Assembly (NCBI RefSeq): GCF_036898825.1
Contig: NZ_JARUND010000001.1
Span: forward strand, 1,984,001 to 2,048,000
DNA: 64,000 nucleotides
Origin: Streptomyces sp. B21-083
Lineage (GTDB): Bacteria; Actinomycetota; Actinomycetes; Streptomycetales; Streptomycetaceae
Direction: 5' to 3'
Shown here: one piece after another, positions 16,730 through 24,977 of the stretch
How positions within the stretch are numbered: position 1 is the first letter of the stretch
Layout of the letters: the number at the start of each line of letters is the position of its first letter
Notes under the pieces: generated by a model
Seen by the model: only the letters and a program-made list of their open reading frames with translations
What the model was told of the DNA's origin: nothing
Databases searched by the model: none
Program-made: the position numbers and the translations under genes

Positions 16730-17770
16730 ATGACACTCTCGTCCGCTTCGCCGACATCGACTCCCCCGCCCCGGGCGGCACTTCCCGGCATCGAGCTGCT
16801 CCCCGGCCGGCCCCCCACCCTGCGCACCCCGCCCGTCACCGACGCGGCGCAGTGGGCGGGCGCCCACCGGGACGCGCTGCGGGCGGCCGTCGCCGAGCAC
16901 GGCTCGCTTCTGGTGCGCGGCCTCGGCCTGCACGAGCCCGCCGCGACCGGCGCCGTGCTGCGGCGGCTGGCCGGCGGCCTGATGAGCGACCAGGAGGCCT
17001 TCGCACCCCGGCGGCGGTACGCCGACGGCGTGTACTCGTCCTCCAAGTGGCCGCCGAACCAGCCGATGTGCATGCACCACGAGCTGAGCTACGCGCTGGA
17101 GTTCCCCGGTCTGCTGATGTTCGCCTGCCTCGAAGCGCCCGCCGAGGGCGGCGCGACCGGAGTGGCCGACTCAGCCGCCGTACTCGACGCGCTGCCCGCC
17201 GAACTCGTCCAACGCTTCGAGCAGGAGGGCTGGTTGCTCACCCGGACGTTCAACGACGAGATAGGGGCGACGGTCGCCGAGGCGTTCGGCACCTCCGACC
17301 GGGCCTCGGTCGAACGCTACTGCCGGGCCCACGCCATCGAGTTCACCTGGGAACCGGACGGTTCTCTGCGCACCCGCCAGCGCCGCGGCGCCGTCCTGCG
17401 TCACCCGGTCACCGGCCACCGCTGCTGGTTCAACCAGATCGCGTTCCTCAACGAGTGGACGATGGACCCGGAGGTCCACGAGTACCTGGTCGACGTGTAC
17501 GGCGCCGACGGCCTCCCCTTCAACACCCGCTACGGCAACGGCGATCCGATCGGCCTGGACGTCGTCCAGACCCTCAACGAGGCGTACGAGGCGCACACCG
17601 TGCGCGAACCGTGGCGTAGCGGCGATCTGCTGCTCGTCGACAACATCCGTACGGCGCACAGCCGCGAGCCCTTCGAGGGGCCCCGCGAGGTCCTCGCCGC
17701 CCTGGCCGACCCGGTCCGCCGCACCGACTCGACCGGCTCCGCCGTCTCCTCCGAAGGGACAGCCTCATGA
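16730..17770 (+). CDS. TauD/SyrP-like Fe(II)/2-oxoglutarate dioxygenase
   Basis: A 346-residue clavaminate-synthase-like dioxygenase. The iron-binding facial triad appears as H116-x-E118 in MHHELSYA and H310 in NIRTAHSREPFEGPRE, with R319 placed to hold 2-oxoglutarate. The variant HxE rather than HxD and the overall layout are like SyrP, which hydroxylates a carrier-bound aspartate in syringomycin assembly. AAAGGA precedes ATG 16730. The stop overlaps the SbnB start (ATGA), tying it to Dap supply. Likely role, by inference: hydroxylation of Dap while bound to the carrier, or of a precursor or product. Hydroxylation site and timing are unknown. Confidence 0.85.
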   Translation: MTLSSASPTSTPPPRAALPGIELLPGRPPTLRTPPVTDAAQWAGAHRDALRAAVAEHGSLLVRGLGLHEPAATGAVLRRLAGGLMSDQEAFAPRRRYADGVYSSSKWPPNQPMCMHHELSYALEFPGLLMFACLEAPAEGGATGVADSAAVLDALPAELVQRFEQEGWLLTRTFNDEIGATVAEAFGTSDRASVERYCRAHAIEFTWEPDGSLRTRQRRGAVLRHPVTGHRCWFNQIAFLNEWTMDPEVHEYLVDVYGADGLPFNTRYGNGDPIGLDVVQTLNEAYEAHTVREPWRSGDLLLVDNIRTAHSREPFEGPREVLAALADPVRRTDSTGSAVSSEGTAS

Positions 17771-18822
17771 CCACGTACAACTCAGAGCAGTCGGCCCCGC
17801 TCACCGTCCCGCCGTTCTCGGTCATCTCCGGTGATCAGGTCCAACAGGCCCTACAGGGAAGGGAGTCGGACGTCGTCGACCTGGTCGAGGCGGTGTACCG
17901 GCTGCACGGCGCCGGCGACTCGGTGAACCCGCCCTCGTACTTCCTGCGGTTCCCGGACCGTCCGTCGTCGCGGATCATCGCACTGCCCGCGTCGATCGGC
18001 GGGGACGTGCACGTGGACGGGCTGAAGTGGGTCTCCAGTTTCCCGGCGAACGTGGCCGCCGGGATCCCGCGGGCGTCGGCCGTGCTGATCCTCAACGACC
18101 ACGACACGGGCTATCCGTTCGCCTGTCTGGAGAGCTCCATCATCAGCGCGTCCCGTACGGCGGCCTCGGCGGCGCTGGCCGCCGACCGGCTGAGCCGGGG
18201 ACGCGCCCGGCCGACCCGGGTGGGGTTCGTCGGGACGGGGCTCATCGCCCGCTACATCCACACCTATCTGGCCGCCACCGGCTGGGAGTTCGACGAGACG
18301 GGCGTGTACGACCTGTCCGCCGACAGCGCGGCCGGCTTCCGGGGCTACCTGGAACGGTCGGCCGGCGGCGGCAAGGTCACCGTGCACGACAGCGCCGAAC
18401 AACTCGTCAGGGCAAGCGACTTGCTGGTGTTCGCCACCGTCGCCGCGAAACCGCACATCCACGACGTGTCGTGGTTCGACCACCATCCGCTCGTCCTGCA
18501 CGTCTCGTTGCGTGACCTCGCGCCCGAGATCCTGCTCGCCTCGGCGAACTACGTCGACGACGTCGAGCACTGTCTGAAGGCTGAGACCTCTCCGCACCTC
18601 GCCGAACAGCGCACCGGCGGGCGTGAGTTCATCGACGGCACGCTCGACGACGTACTCACCGGCCGCACCGGGGTCCCGGTGGACCGGCCGGTGGTGTTCT
18701 CGCCCTTCGGTCTCGGAGTGCTCGACCTCGCCGTCGGCAGGTTCGTCCACGACGAGGTGGCCCGCCGGGGCGAACTGCGTGTCGTCGACGGCTTCTTCCA
18801 CGAACTGCGGCGGCACGGCTGA
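17767..18822 (+). CDS. sbnB: SbnB-like N-(carboxyethyl-amino) glutamate dehydrogenase for Dap synthesis
   Basis: A 351-residue member of the ornithine cyclodeaminase/mu-crystallin fold, closest in pattern to SbnB. A Rossmann motif (RVGFVGTGLIARYIH, about 152-166) binds NAD. The substrate half contains ALPASIGGDVHVDGLKWVSSFPANVAAG and NDHDTGYPFACLESSIISASRTAA, as in family members. In staphyloferrin B and zwittermicin pathways SbnB oxidatively cleaves N-(1-amino-1-carboxy-2-ethyl)-glutamate, made by SbnA, to L-Dap and 2-oxoglutarate. That 2-oxoglutarate is also the co-substrate of the dioxygenase encoded just upstream. ATGA overlap with that gene supports one operon. Confidence 0.9.
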   Translation: MTTYNSEQSAPLTVPPFSVISGDQVQQALQGRESDVVDLVEAVYRLHGAGDSVNPPSYFLRFPDRPSSRIIALPASIGGDVHVDGLKWVSSFPANVAAGIPRASAVLILNDHDTGYPFACLESSIISASRTAASAALAADRLSRGRARPTRVGFVGTGLIARYIHTYLAATGWEFDETGVYDLSADSAAGFRGYLERSAGGGKVTVHDSAEQLVRASDLLVFATVAAKPHIHDVSWFDHHPLVLHVSLRDLAPEILLASANYVDDVEHCLKAETSPHLAEQRTGGREFIDGTLDDVLTGRTGVPVDRPVVFSPFGLGVLDLAVGRFVHDEVARRGELRVVDGFFHELRRHG

Positions 18823-18901
18823 CCTCTCCAGGGGGTCGGACGCAGCATCCGTCACCGGATGCCGTGCCATGGATCAGGCGGGCCGCACACAGGGGGACAA
18901 C

Positions 18902-19897
18902 ATGCCAGTCATTTCCCAGCCGTCGGACTTCAACGAGGATGAGCTCTACGTCGACCTCCGGGCCACCGTCGGGCTCCCCGTCTTCCTGAAGTGCGAGGGC
19001 TTCAACTTCGCCGGTTCGATCAAGATGAAGGCCGCCTACGAGATGGTGACGGCCGCCGAGCGGGACGGCGGGCTGCGGCCGGGATCCGTTCTCGTGGAGT
19101 CCTCGTCGGGCAACCTGGGCGTGGCGCTCAGTGTGCTCGCGGCGAGCCGGGGCTACCGGTTCCTGTGCGTGACGGACTCGCGCTGCAACGCGCAGGCGAT
19201 CCGCCTGATGGAGGCGCTGGGCAGCCGGGTGCACGTCATCGACCAGCCCGACCTGCGCGGCGGCTTCCTGGGCGCCCGGATCGGGTACGTCCGCGCGCTG
19301 TGCGCCTCCGACGAGCGGTATGTCTGGCTCAACCAGTACACCAACCAGGGGAATTGGCGGGCCCACTACCGCACGACGGCACCGGCGATCGCCCGCCGGT
19401 TCCCGGGCCTGGACGTCCTGTTCGTCGGCGCCGGCACCACCGGCACGCTGATGGGCTGCGCGCGCTGGTTCTGGCAGTGGAACCGGCGGGTGCGGATCGT
19501 CGCCGTGGACGCGGTCGGCTCGGTCACCTTCGGGGGACCGCCGGGACCCCGGATGATCCCGGGCCTGGGCACGAGCGTACGGCCGCAGCTGCTCGACGAG
19601 TCGTACGTCGACGAGGTGATCCGCGTGGAGGAGGCGGACGCGGTGGGCGTCTGCCGCCGGCTGGCCTCCCGGGGCTTCCTGTTCGGCGGGTCCACGGGCA
19701 CGGTGATCAGCGGGGCGACGCAGTGGCTGGCCCGGCACGACGGCCGCGACCTCACGGCAGTGGCGATCGCCCCGGACCTCGGCGAGCGCTACCTCGACAC
19801 GGTGTACCACCCGGGGTGGCTGGAGGCCCACCAGGGCGAGCAGGACATGACTCCCCTGACCGCGGACGAACTGGCGGTCCTCTCCCGGCCGGCGTGA
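18902..19897 (+). CDS. sbnA: SbnA-like PLP enzyme for Dap synthesis
   Basis: A 331-residue beta-family PLP enzyme (cysteine-synthase fold) of the SbnA group. KCEGFNFAGSIKMKAA carries the PLP lysine, ESSSGNLGVALS binds the substrate carboxylate, and GAGTTGTLMG is the phosphate-binding loop. SbnA condenses O-phospho-L-serine with L-glutamate to give the intermediate cleaved by SbnB. The N-terminus is short for the family but begins within the normal fold at YVDLRATVG. ATG 18902 has AGGGGG six bases upstream; an upstream ATG at 18869 is less likely. Spacing of 79 nt from sbnB, same strand. Last gene of the proposed poly-Dap operon. Confidence 0.9.
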   Translation: MPVISQPSDFNEDELYVDLRATVGLPVFLKCEGFNFAGSIKMKAAYEMVTAAERDGGLRPGSVLVESSSGNLGVALSVLAASRGYRFLCVTDSRCNAQAIRLMEALGSRVHVIDQPDLRGGFLGARIGYVRALCASDERYVWLNQYTNQGNWRAHYRTTAPAIARRFPGLDVLFVGAGTTGTLMGCARWFWQWNRRVRIVAVDAVGSVTFGGPPGPRMIPGLGTSVRPQLLDESYVDEVIRVEEADAVGVCRRLASRGFLFGGSTGTVISGATQWLARHDGRDLTAVAIAPDLGERYLDTVYHPGWLEAHQGEQDMTPLTADELAVLSRPA

Positions 19898-19941
19898 CGG
19901 GCGGCCCGCCGGCCCGGGGTGCAGTGCTGCGTGGAAATCAT

Positions 19942-19969
19942 GTGAACACGCCGTACCGGGGGGTACGTT
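19942..19969 (+). promoter_or_regulatory. putative leaderless promoter of AidB-like gene, with dyad
   Basis: TACGTT (19964-19969) lies six bases before ATG 19976, and GTGAAC (19942-19947) is about 16 bp further up. No RBS is present. The inverted repeat CGTACC/GGTACG (19952-19967, 4-nt spacer) overlaps the -10 region and could be an operator. Confidence 0.45.
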
Positions 19970-19975
19970 CTTCGC

Positions 19976-21610
19976 ATGGCAGCCAGCACCCACACCGTGA
20001 CCAACCAGGTGCCGCCCCTGGTCGGATATGACGTCTTCGCCGCCGACAAGGCCTTGGTGGCGGCCGTCGAGCGGCACCTGGATCCAGGGCTTCTGGACGA
20101 GGCCCGGGAGGACCTCTCCGGGCTCGGGAAGTCCACCGGGTCCGCGCAGGTGCAGGAATGGGGGGCGCTCGCCAACGAGAACCCCCCGAGACTGCGGACG
20201 CACGACCGGTACGGCAACCGGATCGACGAGGTGGAGTTCCATCCGGCGTGGCACCGGCTGCTCGGCAAGGGTGTCTCGGCGGGGCTGACGGCGGCCTGGA
20301 CGCGGCCGGGCGGGCATGTGCGGCGGGCCGCCGGGTTCGTGGTCTGGTCGCAGGCCGAGGCGGGCCACGGCTGCCCGCTGTCGATGACCCACGCGGCGGT
20401 GCCCGCGCTGCGCACCGACCCGGCGCTCGCCGCCGAGTGGGAGCCCCGGCTGACGTCCACGGTCTACGAGGAGGGGCTCGGGCCGGCGGACCGGAAAGCC
20501 GGCGTGCTCTTCGGGATGGGCATGACGGAGAAGCAGGGCGGCAGCGACGTACGGGCCAACACGACCGTCGCGAGGCCGCTCGCCGAGGACGGGACCTATG
20601 AGCTGACGGGCCACAAGTGGTTCTGCTCGGCGCCCATGTCGGACGGTTTCCTGGTGCTGGCGCAGGCCCCCGGCGGGGTGACCTGCTTTCTGCTGCCGCG
20701 TGTCCTGGCGGACGGTACGCGCAACGTGTTCCGCATCCAGCGGCTCAAGGACAAGCTGGGCAACCGGTCCAACGCGTCCGGCGAGATCGAGTTCGACGGG
20801 ACGTGGGTGCGCCGGGTCGGGGACGAGGGGCGGGGGGTGCGCACCATCATCGAGATGGTCGCGATGACCCGGCTCGACTGTGTGCTCGGCGCCGCCGCGC
20901 TGATGCGGCAGGCGGTCGCCCAGGCCGTGCACCACTGCACGTACCGCGAGGCGTTCGGCGGGAAGCTGGTCGACAAGCCGCTGATGCGCAACGTACTGGC
21001 CGATATGGCGCTGGAGTCGGAGGCGGCGACGACGCTCGCGCTGCGCCTGGCCGCGGCCTACGACGACGGCGGCGAGCAGGAACGGGCGTTCCTGCGGCTC
21101 GCGTTGCCGGCCGCCAAGTACTGGGTGACCAAACGCTGCACCTCGCTGGTGGTGGAGGCGTCGGAGTGTCTGGGCGGCAACGGCTACGTCGAGGAGTCGG
21201 GCATGCCCCGGCTGCTGCGCGAGTCGCCGCTCAACTCGATCTGGGAGGGCGCCGGGAACGTACAGGCGCTGGATGTCCTGCGGGCGATCCAGCGGGAGCC
21301 CGCCGCGCTCAACGCGTTCCTCCAGGAGGTCGGGAAGGCGCGCGGGGCGGACCACCGTCTGGACGGCGCCATCAAGGACCTGTTGACCGAACTCGCCGAC
21401 CTGGAGGGCATCGAGGGCCGGGCACGGCGTCTGGTCGAGCGGATCGCACTGGTGTTGCAGGGTTCCCTGCTGGTCCGGTTCGCGCCCCCCGAGACCGCCG
21501 ACGCGTTCTGCGCCTCCCGCCTGGGCGGCGACTGGGGCAACGCCTTCGGCACCCTCCCGCACACCCTGAACCTGGCAGAGGTGGTGGACCGAGCCCGACC
21601 GGTGGGCTGA
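19976..21610 (+). CDS. AidB-like acyl-CoA dehydrogenase
   Basis: A 544-residue flavoprotein of the acyl-CoA dehydrogenase superfamily, AidB branch. This branch has about 540 residues, with an extra C-terminal domain, against about 380 for typical members. The FAD/substrate region has FGMGMTEKQGGSDVRANTT and GHKWFCSAPMSDGFLVLAQ, and later ASECLGGNGYVEESGMPRLLRESPLNSIWEGAGNVQALDVLR, the conserved stretch near the flavin. AidB in E. coli belongs to the alkylation response and binds DNA weakly; its true substrate is unclear. The gene has its own leaderless promoter, so it is probably not part of the Dap operon. A copy of a dispersed repeat follows the stop. Confidence 0.9.
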   Translation: MAASTHTVTNQVPPLVGYDVFAADKALVAAVERHLDPGLLDEAREDLSGLGKSTGSAQVQEWGALANENPPRLRTHDRYGNRIDEVEFHPAWHRLLGKGVSAGLTAAWTRPGGHVRRAAGFVVWSQAEAGHGCPLSMTHAAVPALRTDPALAAEWEPRLTSTVYEEGLGPADRKAGVLFGMGMTEKQGGSDVRANTTVARPLAEDGTYELTGHKWFCSAPMSDGFLVLAQAPGGVTCFLLPRVLADGTRNVFRIQRLKDKLGNRSNASGEIEFDGTWVRRVGDEGRGVRTIIEMVAMTRLDCVLGAAALMRQAVAQAVHHCTYREAFGGKLVDKPLMRNVLADMALESEAATTLALRLAAAYDDGGEQERAFLRLALPAAKYWVTKRCTSLVVEASECLGGNGYVEESGMPRLLRESPLNSIWEGAGNVQALDVLRAIQREPAALNAFLQEVGKARGADHRLDGAIKDLLTELADLEGIEGRARRLVERIALVLQGSLLVRFAPPETADAFCASRLGGDWGNAFGTLPHTLNLAEVVDRARPVG

Positions 21611-21627
21611 GTATCCGGCCTGTCGTA

Positions 21628-21691
21628 GGCGCGACAGCGCCCGACAGGGGCGCGGGGAACTGCGCGACAAGCCCCCACCGGCCGGCAGCCA
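21628..21691 (+). repeat. dispersed intergenic repeat, copy 1
   Basis: A small hairpin GGCGC-gaca-GCGCC (21628-21641) is followed by GGGGCGCGGGGAACTGCGCG (from 21647) and then a CCCCCACCGGCC stretch. The same arrangement occurs at 24884-24950 and, inverted, at 46150-46197. It lies just after the AidB-like stop. Confidence 0.8.
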
Positions 21692-21850
21692 AAGAACCGC
21701 CCAACCCGCGGAGCGCATCGCGGGGGTGGTGCTGCGCCGACACGGCACCACCCCCGCACACTTGCCCCGCATCGCTCGGGAGCACGGACGCCGCGCACGG
21801 CGTCGCCCAAGTTTCAGCCACCGCAGTCCGGTTCACCAGGGTTGCAGGGG

Positions 21851-21858
21851 GTTGCAAC
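21851..21858 (+). promoter_or_regulatory. palindrome GTTGCAAC upstream of GAF regulator
   Basis: The perfect 8-bp palindrome GTTGCAAC, preceded by another GTTGCA half at 21841, lies about 90 bp before the GAF regulator start. The same palindrome with a flanking G recurs at 23405-23412, before the next gene. It is a candidate binding site for the regulator. Confidence 0.4.
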
Positions 21859-21946
21859 TTGTTGGCGGGTGTGTGCGGAGTGTGGTCTTCCGCGCCCCAG
21901 GGGCGGCACCATGAGACATCGAGTCAATACGCGCCGGGAGGACACA

Positions 21947-23263
21947 GTGGCGAACCCGCCGATGAACGTCGCGCGGCTGGCCGCCCGTGACACGGCACAG
22001 GCGGCGCGGCTGCTCAGTGACGTACGCGCGGCCCGTCTCACCGGACAGCGACCGCGGCTGGCGCCGCGCCCGGTGATCGACCAGTCCTGGGACCGCATGC
22101 TGCGCAGCGGCGTCGACCCCGACCACGGCGTCCGGACGGGGCTGCTGACCCACGAGGAGTTGGAGCGGCGGCGCGAGACGTCCCGGCTGCGGCATGTTCT
22201 TCCGGTTCTGCGGCAGGGGCTGTTGTCGGTCGCGGACGCCGCCCAGCACATCATGCTCGTCGCGGACGAGGACGGCCGGGTGCTGTGGCGCGAGGGCAGT
22301 ACACCGGTGCTGCGCAGGGCCGACAGGTTCGGGATAGAGCCCGGCGCCGACTGGGCCGAGGAGGTCGTCGGCACCAACGGCGTGGGCACCCCGGCGGTCG
22401 CTCGGCGCCCCGTACAGGTTTTCGCCTCCGAGCACTTCGTACGGTCGCTCGCCACCTGGACGTGCACGGGCGCCCCGATCACCGACCCGCGCGACGGCAG
22501 GCTGCTCGGCGTGGTCGACGTCAGCGGGCCGCTGGAGACCATGCATCCGGCGACGCTCGCCTGGGTCGACTCGGTCGCCAAGCTCGCCGAGGCGCGGCTG
22601 CGGGAGCGGCATCACCAGTCGCTGGAGCGGCTGCGGTCGGCGGCGGCGCCGGTGCTGGCGCGGCTCGGCGGGCGGGCCCTGGCGGTGGACCGGGACGGCT
22701 GGACGGCCGCCGTCACCGGTACGCCGTACACGAACCGCGTCGCCCTGCCCAAGTCGTTGTCCCCGGGCCGCCGTTGGCTGCCGGCGCTGGGACTGTGCGC
22801 GGTGGAGCCGCTGGCCGGCGGCTGGCTGATCCGCGCGGCCGAGCCCGAACCGCGCGGCGCCGCACGGATCGTCCTGGACCTGGGCCGGCCGCGCCGCTGG
22901 TCGGTGGCGGTGTCGGGCCCGGCCGGTTCCTGGACCCATGAACTGAGTCCCCGGCACGCCGAGTTGCTGTACCTCCTGGCCCTGCAACCGGCGGGCCGCA
23001 GCGCGGCGGGCCTTGCCGACGACGTGTTCGGGGACCCGGCCCGCACCGTGACCGTACGCGCGGAGATGTCGCGGATACGGCGGTATCTCGGGGCGTTTCT
23101 CGACCATCGCCCGTACCGCTTCAGCGAGGACACGGAAGTGGACGTCCTCCTCCCGGACGATCCCCGCGATCTGCTGCCCCACTCGACGGCGCCGGCCGTG
23201 GCTCGGGGCCGGGCGACGGAGAAGGCCGCCGGGGTTTGGACGGCGCCGGACGACGCACAGTGA
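21947..23263 (+). CDS. GAF-domain transcriptional regulator
   Basis: A 438-residue protein. Residues about 1-70 (AARLLSDVRAARLTGQ...PRPVIDQSWDRMLRSGVDPDHG) match the N-terminal region of Streptomyces GAF regulators related to the AcoR sensory part. The GAF domain (about 85-230) contains HIMLVADEDGRVLWREG and VGTNGVGTPAVARRPVQVFASEHFV, a pattern shared with AcoR-type activators. There is no AAA+ domain. The C-terminus (about 330-410) has a winged-helix-like segment LSPRHAELLYLLALQPAGRSAAGLADDVFG. The GTG start at 21947 has a strong GGGAGGA; ATG 21911 is an alternative. It probably regulates itself and the secreted-protein gene downstream through GTTGCAAC sites (inference). Confidence 0.78.
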   Translation: MANPPMNVARLAARDTAQAARLLSDVRAARLTGQRPRLAPRPVIDQSWDRMLRSGVDPDHGVRTGLLTHEELERRRETSRLRHVLPVLRQGLLSVADAAQHIMLVADEDGRVLWREGSTPVLRRADRFGIEPGADWAEEVVGTNGVGTPAVARRPVQVFASEHFVRSLATWTCTGAPITDPRDGRLLGVVDVSGPLETMHPATLAWVDSVAKLAEARLRERHHQSLERLRSAAAPVLARLGGRALAVDRDGWTAAVTGTPYTNRVALPKSLSPGRRWLPALGLCAVEPLAGGWLIRAAEPEPRGAARIVLDLGRPRRWSVAVSGPAGSWTHELSPRHAELLYLLALQPAGRSAAGLADDVFGDPARTVTVRAEMSRIRRYLGAFLDHRPYRFSEDTEVDVLLPDDPRDLLPHSTAPAVARGRATEKAAGVWTAPDDAQ

Positions 23264-23404
23264 GCCGGCCGTGACACCGGGGTGAACAAACTCGTCCGAA
23301 CGGCCCCCGAACGCAACACAAGCACATGGATTCCGGCGTATTCGACCAGGCCCGGCGCCCCCTGACGTACCATCCTTCCCACGGCCCCCCACACTGTGTC
23401 CCCG

Positions 23405-23412
23405 GTTGCAAC
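23405..23412 (+). promoter_or_regulatory. second GTTGCAAC palindrome, before secreted-protein gene
   Basis: GGTTGCAAC lies 43 bases before ATG 23455, identical in core to the site upstream of the neighbouring GAF regulator. Position fits a promoter-proximal operator. Confidence 0.4.
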
Positions 23413-23454
23413 GTACGGACCGCGAGCCGCAGTTGGCCTGCCTCGGGAGGATGA

Positions 23455-24852
23455 ATGAAACATCGCGGCAGACACCGCAGGCAGAGAAGGGGCAGAGCGC
23501 TGCGCGGCGCCCTCGCCGGAACGGCCCTCGCCCTGACCGCCGCTGCCACCATCGTCAGCGCCTCCCAGGCCGTGAGCAGCGACAACCCGGGGCCCCTGAA
23601 GTCCGTGACGGCCGCCGCCGATCTGAAGGACTTCCAGCTCAAGGAGCACCTGGCGTCGAAGAGTTCGCTCGACCGGCTGGCCACCTCCATGGGCGGCACC
23701 GTGGGCGTGAGCACGGTCCTGGAGCACACCAACCGCACGATGCGCCCCGCGAACGAGTGCGCCCCGACCGAGACCGAGGCGCTGCCCGTCGCCCCGACGG
23801 CCACCCGCGCGTACTGCTGGGACGAGGCCGACGCCGCCAGTCAGCGCTGGCTGCCGCGGTCCGTGACCACCTCCGGTGACGCGGACGAGGACGGCCGCTG
23901 GGGCGCCAACCGTGTGATCCTCTCCGGCTGGACGCACAACGACGCCGAACCGGACGAGCCCGAGGTCTCCCGGGGTCTCGCGCGGGTCGCCGTCATCGAC
24001 GCGAACGACCTGAGCGACATGACGTACCGCTGGGTGCTCCTGGTCGTCCCGACGGCGGACGGCTCGGACTACCGCAAGCTGGAGTCCTCGATCTCCGGCA
24101 TGGTCTGGTACCAGGACAAACTGCTGGTCACCGCCTCCGCCGGGGACACCGACCGCAAGTCCCTGTACGTCTACGACATGAACCGCATCCAGCGCGCCTC
24201 GGTCAGCAGCCCGGCGGTCGGCCGGGTGTCCGGCGGCTGGTCGGCGCACGGCTACGGATATGTCATGCCCGCCGTCGCCTCGTACAGCCTGACCGGTGGG
24301 GCGTGCGACCCGGCGGCCGACGACGGCACCCCCTGTTTCGGCTCGCTCTCCCTGGACCGCAGCTCCACGCCCGACAGCCTGGTCGCCAGCGAGTGGTTCC
24401 CGGCGGACGCCGATCAGCGCAGCCGCCTGTGGCGCTACTCGTTCAGCCGCGCGAGCGACCGCTCCGGCCTCCTCGCCGCGAACGCCTTCGGCCGGGTGAA
24501 CGCGGTCGAGGCCTACTCGACGAAGGCCACGGGCATCCAGGGCGTGCTGTCCTACCGGTCGGCGGGTGAGGAGAAGGCGGACTGGTACGTCGGCCGCGCC
24601 CCCGGCACCAAGGACCGGCACGGCACCCTGTGGCGACTGGACTCCGACGGCGCGAAGGCCGCCCGCTGCGGCTCCGACGACGACTCCCGCCGCTGCTGGG
24701 GCGAGCACGCCGAGTCCCTCTCCTACTGGGAGGGCACCGGCGAGGTCTGGTCCCTGACAGAACGAGCGGCGGACAACCGCTCCGGCATCCCGGTCCCGGA
24801 ACGCGTCCTGTACGCCGTACCGCTGTCTCAGATCACCGACTCGCTGAGATAA
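23455..24852 (+). CDS. secreted protein of unknown function
   Basis: A 465-residue protein with a very basic N-region (KHRGRHRRQRRGRALRG) followed by an Ala/Leu-rich signal core ending around SASQAVSS. The mature part has four or more repeated beta-rich units with WYQDKLLVTASAG, HGYGYVMPAVASYSLTGG and GVLSYRSAGEEKADWYVGRAPG. It has paired cysteines (ECAPTE/YCWDE; ACDPAADDGTPCFG; CGSDDDSRRCWG), suggesting a disulfide-bonded, perhaps propeller-like, extracellular domain. No catalytic motif is recognised. GGGAGGA immediately before ATG 23455 is a strong RBS. Follows a GAF regulator and a GTTGCAAC site; a dispersed repeat follows its stop. Confidence 0.75.
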   Translation: MKHRGRHRRQRRGRALRGALAGTALALTAAATIVSASQAVSSDNPGPLKSVTAAADLKDFQLKEHLASKSSLDRLATSMGGTVGVSTVLEHTNRTMRPANECAPTETEALPVAPTATRAYCWDEADAASQRWLPRSVTTSGDADEDGRWGANRVILSGWTHNDAEPDEPEVSRGLARVAVIDANDLSDMTYRWVLLVVPTADGSDYRKLESSISGMVWYQDKLLVTASAGDTDRKSLYVYDMNRIQRASVSSPAVGRVSGGWSAHGYGYVMPAVASYSLTGGACDPAADDGTPCFGSLSLDRSSTPDSLVASEWFPADADQRSRLWRYSFSRASDRSGLLAANAFGRVNAVEAYSTKATGIQGVLSYRSAGEEKADWYVGRAPGTKDRHGTLWRLDSDGAKAARCGSDDDSRRCWGEHAESLSYWEGTGEVWSLTERAADNRSGIPVPERVLYAVPLSQITDSLR

Positions 24853-24883
24853 CGACCACACAGCCGGAGCGGGCACTGATGAA

Positions 24884-24950
24884 GCGGCGCGCGACAGCGC
24901 GCCGCCAGGGGCGCGGGGAACTGCGCGACCAGCCCCCACCGGCCCGCGGG
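24884..24950 (+). repeat. dispersed intergenic repeat, copy 2
   Basis: Hairpin GCGGCGCGC-gaca-GCGCGCCGC (24884-24905) is followed by AGGGGCGCGGGGAACTGCGC and a CCCCCACCGGCC stretch. It is nearly identical to copy 1 over about 40 bases, including the gaca loop. It lies 32 bases after the secreted-protein stop and can act as its terminator. Confidence 0.8.
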
Positions 24951-24977
24951 CGAACGACCCATGGTTCCCTGGCCCCT

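Noticed and set aside
18656..21772. Very long open frame of over 1000 codons on the minus strand
   Set aside because: It is antisense to sbnB, sbnA and the AidB-like gene, which carry clear motifs, and its protein is low-complexity. Such frames arise from the third-position G+C bias.
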